From Nocardiopsis xinjiangensis YIM 90004 (GTDB lineage Bacteria; Actinomycetota; Actinomycetes; Streptosporangiales; Streptosporangiaceae), in assembly GCF_000341145.1 (NCBI RefSeq), contig NZ_ANBE01000031.1, forward strand, positions 65,425 through 129,424: DNA of 64,000 nucleotides, in the 5' to 3' direction. Positions 26,739 to 35,420 of the stretch are shown here, in pieces. Numbering within the stretch: position 1 is the first letter of the stretch; the number at the start of each line of letters is the position of its first letter. The notes under the pieces were generated by a model, which saw only the letters and a program-made list of their open reading frames with translations, was not told the origin of the DNA and made no database searches. The translations under genes were made by a program, and so were the position numbers.

Positions 26739-27983
26739 TTACAGGCCCAGGCCCACAGCGCCCAGCACGTCGTCGACCGGGCTGCCCAGGCCGCTCTCGG
26801 GAGCCTCGGGCAGCAGCCCTGCGGGCTCCTCGGCGGGAGCCTCTTCCGCGGGAGCCTCCGGAGCCGGGGCCTCCTCGGCCGGGGCTTCGGGGGCCGGGTC
26901 CATCGGAGCTTCCTCCGCGGGAGCCTCCGGGGCCGGGGCCTCCTCAGCGATGACGTCCCCGACGGGAGCGTCCTCGGCCGGGGCTTCCTCGGCGGAGGCC
27001 TCCATGGCGCTCTGCTCCGCGGTCTCCTGCAGGTCGTAGGCCACAGGAAGCTGGTCGGAGACCGGAACCTCGGGCAGCTTCTCCACGACCGGCAGGCTCT
27101 CCAGCGCGGTCTGCTGCTCGGGAGCGCTCTGGTGCTCGACCGCGGCCCCGGTGTCGGTCGCGTTCGCGCCCGCCACACCCAGCACGCCGATCCCGTTTCC
27201 GGTGACGTTGACCGGAACGTCCAGGTCGCCCACCAGCTGGTTGCCGCCCAGCAGCGAACCGTTGCCGGAGGAGCGCACGTCCTGGTGGTGATCCTCGACC
27301 GCGGCCCCGGTACCCGTGGCGTTGGCGCCCGCGGCACCCAGGACCCCGACAGCGTTGCCGGCCAGGTTCACCGGCACGTCGCCGTCGATCACGGCCTGGT
27401 TGCCACCCAGCAGCGAACCGTTGCCGGAGGTGGCGATGGAACCGTGGTCGTGGCCCCGGGGGGCCGACTGGCGCAGCACGCCGGCGTCCACCCCGGAGGT
27501 GTCCGCGGCCGGCAGGAGCTGCGCGTTCTCGGCGGCCTCACTGAGCACGTCCGTGGCCGTGACGTCGCTCGGCGCGGACTGGTGCTCGACCGCGGCCCCG
27601 GAATCCGTGGCGTTGGCGCCCGCGGCACCCAGGACCCCGACAGCGTTACCGGCGGCGTTCACCGGCACGTCGCCGTCGATCACGGCCTGGTTGCCACCCA
27701 GCAGCGAACCGTTGCCGGAGGAGCGCACGTCGTTGTCGCCGTGGTCCTCGACCGCGGCCCCGGTGCCCGTGGCGTTGGCCCCGGAGACACCCAGAGCACT
27801 GATCGCGTTGCCGGACAGGTTCACCGGCACGTCGGCGTTGGCCACGGCCTGGTTGCCTCCGAGCACAGAACCGTTGCCGGAGGTCTCGGCACCACTGTCG
27901 GCGAAGGCGACCCCGCTGCCCAGGGCGACGAAACCCGCTGCGAGGAGCAGCGACTTGGCGGATGTGCTGGCCCACTGACGCAT
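26739..27983 (-). CDS. Four-domain, cysteine-free chaplin protein
   Basis: A 414-residue exported protein: signal peptide (1-28), four chaplin-like domains (about 35-79, 88-133, 185-229, 238-283), then an acidic Ala/Glu/Pro-rich repeat region (about 310-400). Each domain keeps SSGNGS-LGGNQ and the GAN-TGAAVE ending, but both cysteines of classical chaplins are replaced (Ser, Ala or Thr in the first, Ala in the second). There is no LPXTG-like signal or C-terminal membrane helix, so it should be released or held non-covalently. ATG at MRQWAST behind AAAGGA. A surface amyloid role is inferred from the family. Confidence 0.88.
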   Translation of the reverse strand: MRQWASTSAKSLLLAAGFVALGSGVAFADSGAETSGNGSVLGGNQAVANADVPVNLSGNAISALGVSGANATGTGAAVEDHGDNDVRSSGNGSLLGGNQAVIDGDVPVNAAGNAVGVLGAAGANATDSGAAVEHQSAPSDVTATDVLSEAAENAQLLPAADTSGVDAGVLRQSAPRGHDHGSIATSGNGSLLGGNQAVIDGDVPVNLAGNAVGVLGAAGANATGTGAAVEDHHQDVRSSGNGSLLGGNQLVGDLDVPVNVTGNGIGVLGVAGANATDTGAAVEHQSAPEQQTALESLPVVEKLPEVPVSDQLPVAYDLQETAEQSAMEASAEEAPAEDAPVGDVIAEEAPAPEAPAEEAPMDPAPEAPAEEAPAPEAPAEEAPAEEPAGLLPEAPESGLGSPVDDVLGAVGLGL

Positions 27984-28291
27984 GTGGAACGTCCTTTCCA
28001 GAGTTCGGAAACGTTCGTCTGATTGCTGAGAAGGTTGTGCCGCCGGGCCCGGGCCACCCCTCCCCTGGCTGGGGAACGGCGTCCATGGCCCGACCGGGGA
28101 ACATCCGGTCGGCCGCGCACCTGGACGATGCGTGTCTGCCGGGTCGTGGGACGCGCCGCCACCGGTTTCCACTGGAGGTGGGACCGGGTGCACGCGCCCT
28201 GTCCGATCAACCCCGTCCCTGCTCGGGACGGCGGCTGACGTGAACCCCGCGAACATGGCCTCTGATCCGTGCTGCGGGACTCGCGTCAACC

Positions 28292-28317
28292 CCCGGGCCG
28301 CCTGTCGGCGGCCCGGG
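28292..28317 (-). terminator. Terminator of the anchored chaplin gene
   Basis: A perfect 11-bp stem CCCGGGCCGCC/GGCGGCCCGGG with loop TGTC lies 8 bases after the stop codon. Confidence 0.8.
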
Positions 28318-28324
28318 AGGCCGA

Positions 28325-28957
28325 TCAGGCTCCGGCGCGGCGACGCAGACCGAAGACCAAGCCGGCGCCGACAGCCAGCGCACCCACGGCGGCGGCGATC
28401 AGACCGACCAGGGGACCGCGCTCGGTGCCGGTTTCGGCCAGGTCGGCCGTGACCGGGGAGGGCTCGCTCGGAGCGGAGATCTCGTCGGGGACGTGGCCCG
28501 GCTCCTCGCCCTGGTCGTCCGGCTTCTGCGCCCCCGGCTCCTCGGGCTCGCCCGGGTGCTCCGGGACCTCGGGCTCACCCGGCTCCTCGGGCTCCTCGGG
28601 CTTCTCGGGCTTCTCGGGGTAGCCGGGCTCCTCCGGCTCACCCGGCTCCTCGGGCTCCTTCGGCTCCTCGGGTTCCTTCGGCTCCTCCGGCTCACCCGGG
28701 TGCTCGGGCTCCTTCGGCTCCTTCGGCTCCTCGACGGAGGCTCCGGAGTCGGTGCACTGGGCACCGGCCACACCGAGCAGGCCGACGGCGTTGCCGCAGA
28801 GGTTGATCGGCGCGTCGACGTCGGCGCCCAGCTGGTTGCCACCGCCGATCGATCCGTTTCCACTGGTGGCGGTGTCGGCGAAGGCAGCGCCCCCGGAGGT
28901 CATCAGGAAGCCGGCGGCCACCAGGGCGGCGATCCGGGCGTGGGTTTCATGGGTCAT
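28325..28957 (-). CDS. Sortase-anchored single-domain chaplin
   Basis: A 210-residue surface protein: signal peptide (1-27), one chaplin domain (about 31-75) with both cysteines (C54, C68), a Glu/Pro/Gly/Lys stalk of about 80 residues, then LAETG at 173-177, a membrane helix (182-204) and a basic tail RRR. LAXTG is the signal read by actinobacterial class E sortases, so the protein should be linked to peptidoglycan with the chaplin domain held out on the stalk. AAGGA lies 7 bases before the ATG. A strong terminator follows. Confidence 0.92.
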   Translation of the reverse strand: MTHETHARIAALVAAGFLMTSGGAAFADTATSGNGSIGGGNQLGADVDAPINLCGNAVGLLGVAGAQCTDSGASVEEPKEPKEPEHPGEPEEPKEPEEPKEPEEPGEPEEPGYPEKPEKPEEPEEPGEPEVPEHPGEPEEPGAQKPDDQGEEPGHVPDEISAPSEPSPVTADLAETGTERGPLVGLIAAAVGALAVGAGLVFGLRRRAGA

Positions 28958-29123
28958 CGCATGTCCTTGGGTCAGCGAGAGAAGAGTTGACTGGAGCCAC
29001 TCGTTCCGACCGCGGACAGGTATGACCCGGGCGCTGGGGCCGGGGTCGAGGCGCTACCCGCCGGAAGGGGCGGGGCGACTGCGCGCAAGCGCGCGGACCG
29101 GCCGCGGTCGTGGAAGATCGCGG

Positions 29124-30176
29124 CTAGTCAGGGGTGTACGACGGGTCGTCGGCAGCGTCGCGGACCACCACAGTGGGGTCCCCGGGCAGAACGACCCGCT
29201 GAGCCCGGGGAGCCGTGTGATCGGCCCGGGCGGTGAGGAACCCGGCGGCACCGGGTGCGGAGAAGGTCGGCGAGGAAGCGCCCGTGGCGTCCGTTCCCAC
29301 CGAATGCTGGCCACCACCGGCGATGAGATGGATACGCTCCACCTCACCGTCGCCGTCGGAGGACACGTGGTGGGCGGCCTCCTCGGCCGCGGCCCGCCAC
29401 TCGGGGTCCTCCGTCTGGGCGATGGCCAGTGCGGCGTTCCCGGACGCGGAGGTCTCTTCCTCCTGGCCGTCGCCGCGCCCGTCCCCTTCGGGCTCCGTGG
29501 AGAGTTCGCCGTCGTCGGTCTCGCGTGCCTCGTCGGCGGCGGTGGCGCCGTCGACGGAGCGGGCCGACTCGGTCAGCCCCTCGGTGAGGCTGTCGACCAG
29601 AGCGGTCTCGCCGCGCAGGGAACCGTCGGTGGGCTCCACGACGTCCTGGCCGGTACGGGCCAGGCCGGTGACCAGTTCGCCCGCACCGCGGGCGGTGTCG
29701 CCGACGGCCCGGGAGGTCTCGCCGACCACCCGGCCGGTCTCGTCGCCGGTGCCCTCGAGGGTCCCGGCGACACCGGACTCACCGAGGGAATCGGTCACGT
29801 CCGTGGCTCCCTCGAAGGGCTCGGCGGCGCCGGCGCCCTCCAGGGTGTCCGCGGGCAGGGAGAGCGCACGGGAGGCGGTCTCCTCGGTGACCCGACCGGT
29901 GGTCTCGGTGGTCCGGGCGGCGGTGTCGGAGAGCCGGGAGTCCCGGACCTCGTCGCCGACCGCCTGCCCGGCGTGCTCGGTGTTCTCTCCGAGCTCCCGG
30001 ACGTTGTCGACGAGCCCCTCCGGCTCGGGGGCGGTGTCACTGTGGGCGACACCGAACCCCCCTGCCAGCCACGCGACGGCGACGATGCCGGACAGGAGCA
30101 ACAGGCGGACCAGAGCGTGGGAGCCATGGGCAGCGCGACCGGTCAGAACCGGCCACCTCTGACCCATGAACACCAT
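29124..30176 (-). CDS. Exported protein of unknown function beside the chaplins
   Basis: A 350-residue protein with an N-terminal signal or anchor helix (about 23-45, ending GVAHSDT). The middle (50-220) is Thr/Glu/Gly/Asp-rich with a loose repeat of segments like TGRVTEETASRAL, ETGRVVGETSRAV and DTARGAGELV, which suggests amphipathic helices. An acidic stretch follows, then a C-terminal domain (280-350). No sorting signal is present. AAGGGG is 7 bases before the ATG at MVFMGQ. Its place next to two chaplin genes suggests a surface role, but I do not recognise a family. Confidence 0.7.
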   Translation of the reverse strand: MVFMGQRWPVLTGRAAHGSHALVRLLLLSGIVAVAWLAGGFGVAHSDTAPEPEGLVDNVRELGENTEHAGQAVGDEVRDSRLSDTAARTTETTGRVTEETASRALSLPADTLEGAGAAEPFEGATDVTDSLGESGVAGTLEGTGDETGRVVGETSRAVGDTARGAGELVTGLARTGQDVVEPTDGSLRGETALVDSLTEGLTESARSVDGATAADEARETDDGELSTEPEGDGRGDGQEEETSASGNAALAIAQTEDPEWRAAAEEAAHHVSSDGDGEVERIHLIAGGGQHSVGTDATGASSPTFSAPGAAGFLTARADHTAPRAQRVVLPGDPTVVVRDAADDPSYTPD

Positions 30177-30417
30177 GGATGCCCCTTCCCCGCTGCTGCT
30201 GGACGGTCCCGCGCGTCGGCATCGCCGCGGTCGCACGGCGGGGCCGGACCGTCAGCGCACACCTGCTTCCGGTGACGCCGAGGGACTCCAACCCCTTGAA
30301 CTCGAAGCAACCGTAACATCACGTTCCGTGATCACGCACCGGATTACCAGGCCGAACCGAGAAGATCTCGGCCCGGCCGGAGGGCGTCTCGGGGCAAGCT
30401 CTCCCGAGACGGACGGA

Positions 30418-31740
30418 TCAGCTCATGCCGACGAATCGGTCGAGTACCCGCACACCGAACTGGAGACCGTCCACGGGCACCCGCTCGTCCACCCCGTGGA
30501 ACATTCCGGCGAAGTCGAGCTCCGGCGGGAGCTTCAACGGGGAGAAGCCGTAGTTGCGGATCCCCAGACGGTGGAAGCTCTTGGAGTCGGTACCGCCCGA
30601 CAGGCAGTACGGCACGGCCTTGGCGCCCGGGTCCTCCGCCAGCAGCGACTCCGACATCGCGTTGACCAGGCCGCCGTCGAAGGAGGTCTCCACCGCCGGC
30701 AGGTGCTGGATGAACTCACGGCTCACCTTCGGGCCGAGCAGCTCGTCGATCTTGGCGAAGTACTGCTCCTCGGTGCCCGGCAGGAACCGGCCGTCCACCT
30801 GCGCGGTCGCCTCGCCCGGGATGACGTTGGCCTTGTAGCCGCCGCCCAGCACCGTCGGGTTGACCGTGTTGCGCAGGGTCGCGCCGATCATCTTCGCGAT
30901 CGGCCCCAGACGCGCGACCGTGCCCTCGACGTCGCGCTCGTCGAAGGGGATACCGAACTCCTCGCACACCTCTTCCAGGAACGTGCGCACCGTCGGCGTC
31001 AGATGCACCGGGAACCCGTGCTCACCCAGACGCGCGACCGCCGCGGCCAGCTCGGTCACCGCGTTGTCCCGGTTGGTCATCGAGCCGTGGCCCGCCGTGC
31101 CGCGCGCGGTGAGCTTCATCCACGCGATGCCCTTCTCGGCGGTCTCCACCAGATACAGGCGGCGGTTCTCCTCCATCGTGACCGAGAAGCCGCCGACCTC
31201 GCTGATGGCCGAGTCGCAGTCGGCGAACAGCTCCGGGTGCTCGTTGACCAGGTACTGGGCGCCCCACGTACCACCGGCCTCCTCGTCGGCCACGAACGCG
31301 AGCACGATGTCGCGCGGCGGGCGGCGGCCCTCGCGCAGGCGCTGGCGCATCATCGCCAGAACCATCGCGTTCATGTTCTTCATGTCGACCGCGCCGCGCC
31401 CCCATACGCATCCGTCGGCGACCTCGCCCGCGAAGGGGTTGCGGGTCCAGTCCTCGGAGGCCGCCGGGACCACGTCGAGGTGGCCCTGGATCAACAACGG
31501 CGGGCGGCTGGAGTCCTCACCCTCGATGCGCGCCACGAGGTTGCTGCGCCCCGGGTGCTTCTCGTAGATCTGCGATTCCACACCGACCTCGTCGAGCCGG
31601 CCCGCGACGTACTCCGCGGCCTTGCGCTCGCCGGGGCCCGAATGGTCGCCGTAGTTGGAGGTGTCGATCTGGATGAGCTCTCTGCAGAGGTCGGTGACCT
31701 CGGCCTCCGCCGCGCTCAGGTCCTTGCCGGGTTCGGCCAT
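30418..31740 (-). CDS. M20 family metallopeptidase
   Basis: A 440-residue zinc aminoacylase/dipeptidase. Metal-site motifs: GHLDVVPA, RGAVDMKN, then VADEEAGG with the catalytic glutamate; HGSM marks the dimerisation lid and FHGVDERV the last histidine. Substrate is not predictable; the ArgE/DapE/carboxypeptidase group fits. ATG at MAEPGKD with GGGAG 8 bases upstream; an in-frame ATG six codons earlier is possible. Not in an operon. Confidence 0.92.
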   Translation of the reverse strand: MAEPGKDLSAAEAEVTDLCRELIQIDTSNYGDHSGPGERKAAEYVAGRLDEVGVESQIYEKHPGRSNLVARIEGEDSSRPPLLIQGHLDVVPAASEDWTRNPFAGEVADGCVWGRGAVDMKNMNAMVLAMMRQRLREGRRPPRDIVLAFVADEEAGGTWGAQYLVNEHPELFADCDSAISEVGGFSVTMEENRRLYLVETAEKGIAWMKLTARGTAGHGSMTNRDNAVTELAAAVARLGEHGFPVHLTPTVRTFLEEVCEEFGIPFDERDVEGTVARLGPIAKMIGATLRNTVNPTVLGGGYKANVIPGEATAQVDGRFLPGTEEQYFAKIDELLGPKVSREFIQHLPAVETSFDGGLVNAMSESLLAEDPGAKAVPYCLSGGTDSKSFHRLGIRNYGFSPLKLPPELDFAGMFHGVDERVPVDGLQFGVRVLDRFVGMS

Positions 31741-31886
31741 CCGTGCACTCCCGTCCATCCGCACCTTGTGCCCTGCTTTCCCCCGAACACTAGCCACGGA
31801 GTCCCCCGGCGGAAAACATGGTTCGGGCACCCCCTCGGCTTTGCTACGATTGAGGTGTCCGGAGCGAGAGCCCCGGAATCACCCAG

Positions 31887-31971
31887 GTCCGGGTGGCGGA
31901 ATAGGTAGACGCGCTAGCTTGAGGTGCTAGTGCCCGTTAAGGGCATGGGGGTTCAAGTCCCCCCTCGGACA
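31887..31971 (+). tRNA. tRNA-Leu (GAG anticodon)
   Basis: 85 bases form a class II tRNA: acceptor GTCCGGG/CTCGGAC, anticodon stem CTAGC/GCTAG with loop TTGAGGT, a long variable arm TGCCCGTTAAGGGCA and GGTTCAAGTCC T-arm. The anticodon GAG reads CUC/CUU leucine codons. No CCA is encoded. Confidence 0.96.
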
Positions 31972-32054
31972 CGAACCATTTCCCCATAGGGGTGGTTGAG
32001 ACTCTGGTGCGGGTCGAGGTTTACCTCGGCCCGCACAGTGCTGTGTGCAGGCTG

Positions 32055-32465
32055 CTAACGCAGCCGAAGGCCGAGCCCCTTGCAGACCTCGGCCTTGTCC
32101 CGATACTCCGGCGGGCACGCGGAGCGGGCCTTGGAGCACTTCGAACTCCTTGTTCGGCGACAAGCCACCCGAAAGCGGGCACCTGTCCACCGAGCCGAAG
32201 CGACCTCAGTGCCGGCGCTGTCCGGGGTCCGGTTCCACTCTGTCTCGCCGCCGTTGGCCGGATCGATCAGCTGGATGATCAGGGCTCCGGAACTGCGCCC
32301 GGTGTGCCAGAGCGATTTACCCGCCGGGACGGGCCCGTCCCGTTTGGGGCGATCGAGTGCCCTGCGGTAACGGGCCCGGGTCTCGGGATCCGGGTTCTCG
32401 ATGTGCAGACCGCCTTCGGCCGCGTTCAACTGCTCGATCGGCTTCGCGGCTTCGCCTCCCAGCAC
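32055..32465 (-). CDS. Doubtful orphan ORF downstream of tRNA-Leu
   Basis: 136 codons open on the minus strand. The first ~75 residues (ETRARYRRALDRPKRDGPVP, SGALIIQLIDPA) read like real protein; the rest is Arg/Cys/Ser-rich and looks like noise. No family recognised and no good ribosome site. It may be the remnant of a gene in the tRNA-adjacent gap 31972-32564, which otherwise holds nothing. Confidence 0.25.
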   Translation of the reverse strand: MLGGEAAKPIEQLNAAEGGLHIENPDPETRARYRRALDRPKRDGPVPAGKSLWHTGRSSGALIIQLIDPANGGETEWNRTPDSAGTEVASARWTGARFRVACRRTRSSKCSKARSACPPEYRDKAEVCKGLGLRLR

Positions 32466-32564
32466 TGACCTACAGGCTCTTGGTCTTTGCCTGCTTTGCG
32501 CCGGCGGAAGGTGTCCGTCGTCGGCGGGATGACGGCCGGGGCCGTCAAGGGGTGAGTGCGACGC

Positions 32565-33143
32565 TCATACAGGTCGAGGCCCCCATGCCGCGTAACCGAT
32601 CACCCCCACGGCGGCGAACACGAGTGCGGTGGTCATCGCCACGGCGCTGTCCGCGGGCTGCACCAACCAGGTCAGTACCCGCAGCGCATCCGAGTCCGCC
32701 TTGATCGGCACGTTCGCCAGTACGGTTGCCCCGAAGGGAAAGGACCAGCCGAACGAACCGCCGGCCAGGGCCGCGCCGATCCCGGCCAGACCGACCAGAC
32801 CAACGGCGTCTCTGACGATCACTTCGGGCTGCAGCTGGGAATCGGCCAATACGTCCACCACGAGGGGGCCGGCCGCTGCCATCGCGGCGAGGGCGACCAG
32901 GTGCGCGGCACGCCGTGGCGGCCAGGCGAACGAAGCCGTACGCTCACGTGCGGCATCGAACCCGCACAGACCGGTCGAAGCCGCGGCCACCCCCGGTACC
33001 ATCATCACGCTCATCAGTCGGCTATCGATCTGGTCGGCTCCCCACCAGAGGGTGAGTCCCAACAGAAGGACGGCCCCGGCCAGGAACACGAGCAGTACGA
33101 TCGGTAGCTGCCGGGACCGCGTATAGAGGATCAACCATCTCAT
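32565..33143 (-). CDS. Hypothetical six-helix membrane protein of the sigma-ABC operon
   Basis: 192 residues with about six membrane helices; resembles a small ABC-2-type permease partner but no family is certain. The ATG overlaps the stop of the larger permease (ATGA), making it the last gene of the ECF sigma-ABC operon. It probably forms part of the same exporter. Confidence 0.75.
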   Translation of the reverse strand: MRWLILYTRSRQLPIVLLVFLAGAVLLLGLTLWWGADQIDSRLMSVMMVPGVAAASTGLCGFDAARERTASFAWPPRRAAHLVALAAMAAAGPLVVDVLADSQLQPEVIVRDAVGLVGLAGIGAALAGGSFGWSFPFGATVLANVPIKADSDALRVLTWLVQPADSAVAMTTALVFAAVGVIGYAAWGPRPV

Positions 33144-34546
33144 TGAGGGTTCCCCCCTTGGGCGAGGAGATCGAGCTGGTCGCTCTCGCAGGTGAGTCCG
33201 GCCTCGCGCACGGCGGCGACCCGGCGTATCTGCTCCTCGCGCGGTAGGGACCGCAGCGTTTCCCAGGCCGGGCGCACCATTCCCTGATAGGCGGAGCTGT
33301 CCTCGGAGATCCACGGGTACAGGATCGGCATCGGCTGCAGTTCCGTACCCAGCAGCCAGTTGGCCGTGACGATGCGCGCGGAGATCTCCGTCTCCTCAAC
33401 ACCACAGGCCGGGGTTCCGGCGCCGGCGAGGAGCGCCATGAGCAACTCGTCCGCACCATCGGACTCCCCTTCTCCACGCTGCTCGAACTGCATCAGCATG
33501 TCGGAGCTCACCGAGACCGTGTCCGCAGGCCGTGGCAGCGAAGCCCGCTCCTCATCACCGAAAGCGGGTACTTCCTCCACCGAGGTCGGCGCTTCCGGCA
33601 GGACTGCGAGCTTGGCGAGCGCCTGCCTGGCGGTACCGGCGAAATCGTCCAGCAGGTGCTCGTGCGCCCGGGTTACGCACACCCGCGGCCCGTCCTCGTC
33701 GCACACCAGCGCCGCCGCTTGGGTGTCGTGGGGGTAGGCCGCGCTCGCCTGGCCCGGTAGCAGGACCATGGCCAGCACACCGCCGAGGAGACTGGGCACC
33801 GCTGAGGCGATCCTTGTCCAAGAATTCCGAGCTGCCAGCAGGAGGAACCCGGTCGCGGCGATACCGAGGAACCACAGCGCCTGGGCAAGGCTCACCTGGT
33901 GGGCCACCAACCTGTAGGCGCTCTCGGCACCGTCGAGCCCCGGTGAAAGCAGCGCTGCTTTCATGCGCCACGGGTCGGAACCGGCCTCTACGGAAATCTC
34001 GATATTCAGCAGCAGCATGACCAGCGCGTAGCCGCCGACCGCCACGAGCGGCGGCGTCACCATATACGGCAAGAGGTGGCCGAGCCCCATTCCCAGCAGG
34101 CTCCCCGCGACCAGCGCGAGAACACCGACGGCGGACACGGCCAGCCAGGAGAGCGAGAAATAGCTGGTGGCCGAGGCCACCTGCGCCGCCCCTACCGCGA
34201 ATATCGCTGTGCAGGCGACGATCAAGCCGATCGCCACCGCTGCCGCGAGCATCGCCGAGCGCTGCCACGAGGAGCGCGGCGTGCTGGAAAGTACCTCATC
34301 CATCCGTGAACGGCGCTGCCGAGTGCCCTGCCAGGCACCGAGGCCGACCACCACCGGCCAGGTGAACATGAGCATGAACCGCTGCCATTGCGCGAGTCCC
34401 TGCCACTGCTGGTCCCACGCGCCGGTCCCCTTGGCCCAGGGGCCGGGGAGCAGGTACAGCAGGGCCAGTGTGAGCACGGCCAAGGCCAAGCAGATCCACG
34501 GTGCGATTGAGCGGCGCAGCTCGGTGCGCAGAATCCTCGTGCTCAT
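33140..34546 (-). CDS. ABC transporter permease with large C-terminal extracytoplasmic domain
   Basis: 468 residues. The N-terminal ~270 carry about six helices of the ABC-2 export type. The remaining ~200 form a soluble part probably outside the membrane, with cysteines in ALVCDEDGPRVCVTRAHEH and two more further on, suggesting disulfides. It overlaps the ATPase stop and the downstream gene start by four bases each (ATGA), so translation is coupled. The substrate is unknown. Confidence 0.8.
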   Translation of the reverse strand: MSTRILRTELRRSIAPWICLALAVLTLALLYLLPGPWAKGTGAWDQQWQGLAQWQRFMLMFTWPVVVGLGAWQGTRQRRSRMDEVLSSTPRSSWQRSAMLAAAVAIGLIVACTAIFAVGAAQVASATSYFSLSWLAVSAVGVLALVAGSLLGMGLGHLLPYMVTPPLVAVGGYALVMLLLNIEISVEAGSDPWRMKAALLSPGLDGAESAYRLVAHQVSLAQALWFLGIAATGFLLLAARNSWTRIASAVPSLLGGVLAMVLLPGQASAAYPHDTQAAALVCDEDGPRVCVTRAHEHLLDDFAGTARQALAKLAVLPEAPTSVEEVPAFGDEERASLPRPADTVSVSSDMLMQFEQRGEGESDGADELLMALLAGAGTPACGVEETEISARIVTANWLLGTELQPMPILYPWISEDSSAYQGMVRPAWETLRSLPREEQIRRVAAVREAGLTCESDQLDLLAQGGNPQ

Positions 34547-35352
34547 CGTGCTCCCTCCCCGGTGGTGTGGTGGCGGGCCAGCAGGGCCGAATATCCCCGC
34601 TCGCTCGGGCTGTCACCGGGATCGGTGCCGCTGCCCGCAGCGGCGAGATCGGCCGCTCGCCCTTGGAACACCAGGCGCCCCTCATCGACAAGTGCCACAT
34701 CGGTGCACACGGTGGCGACGTCCTCCACCAGGTGCGTCGACACCACCGTGCAGGTGTCCTCGCTCAGCCCGCGCAGCAACTGCCTGAACTGCATGCGCTG
34801 CGATGGGTCCAGGCCCGCGGTCGGCTCATCGAGCAGCAGGATCCGCGGGCCGTTCACGATGGCCTGGGCGATTCCGGCCCGGCGCGCCATGCCGCCAGAG
34901 AGCGTTTTCATCCGGTCATCGGCCCGGTCTGCCAGACCGACTTTTTCGATGGCATGCTGCACCGCATCGGCTATACCGCTCTTGGGTACCTCCTTGAGCC
35001 ATGCCATGTACTCGACGAACTCGCGGACGGTGAACCTGCGGTAGAAACCGAAGTCTTGCGGCAGGTACCCGATCTGGCGCCGTATGCGGCGCATATCGAC
35101 GCGCCCTCTGACGGACTCGCCGAGCAGCTCCAGTCCACCGCCTGACGGGCGCAGTACCGTGGCCAGCGCCCGAATCAAAGTGGTCTTGCCTGCCCCGTTG
35201 GGGCCCAGTAGGCCATGCACTCCCGTGCCGAACGCCAGATCGATCCCGTCCACGGCCATCCGCCGCCCGGCGGCGACCCGCAGCCCTTCGGTGCGGATCT
35301 CCCAGGCATGGTTCGCCGGGGCGGTCTCGGCCGCCCCCACCACGCGTGCCAT
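34543..35352 (-). CDS. ABC transporter ATP-binding protein
   Basis: A 269-residue exporter ATPase with Walker A GPNGAGKTT, Q-loop YLPQDFGFY, signature LSGGMARR, Walker B ILLLDEPTAGLDP and the H-loop STH. It should power the permease encoded directly downstream. AGGAGA is six bases before the ATG; upstream in-frame residues are not coding. A 68-base gap separates it from the anti-sigma gene, the largest gap within the operon. Confidence 0.92.
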   Translation of the reverse strand: MARVVGAAETAPANHAWEIRTEGLRVAAGRRMAVDGIDLAFGTGVHGLLGPNGAGKTTLIRALATVLRPSGGGLELLGESVRGRVDMRRIRRQIGYLPQDFGFYRRFTVREFVEYMAWLKEVPKSGIADAVQHAIEKVGLADRADDRMKTLSGGMARRAGIAQAIVNGPRILLLDEPTAGLDPSQRMQFRQLLRGLSEDTCTVVSTHLVEDVATVCTDVALVDEGRLVFQGRAADLAAAGSGTDPGDSPSERGYSALLARHHTTGEGAR

Positions 35353-35420
35353 CACATCTCTCCTGTCTTCTCCACCTGCTGGGTTTCCGGCTTGACCACC
35401 GGCTTGAATTCCGGCTGCTC

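Noticed and set aside
29080-29123. GCGCGC-AA-GCGCGC near the end of the exported-protein gene as terminator
   Set aside because: The two-base loop is too tight for a normal hairpin and the sequence may be chance in such GC-rich DNA.
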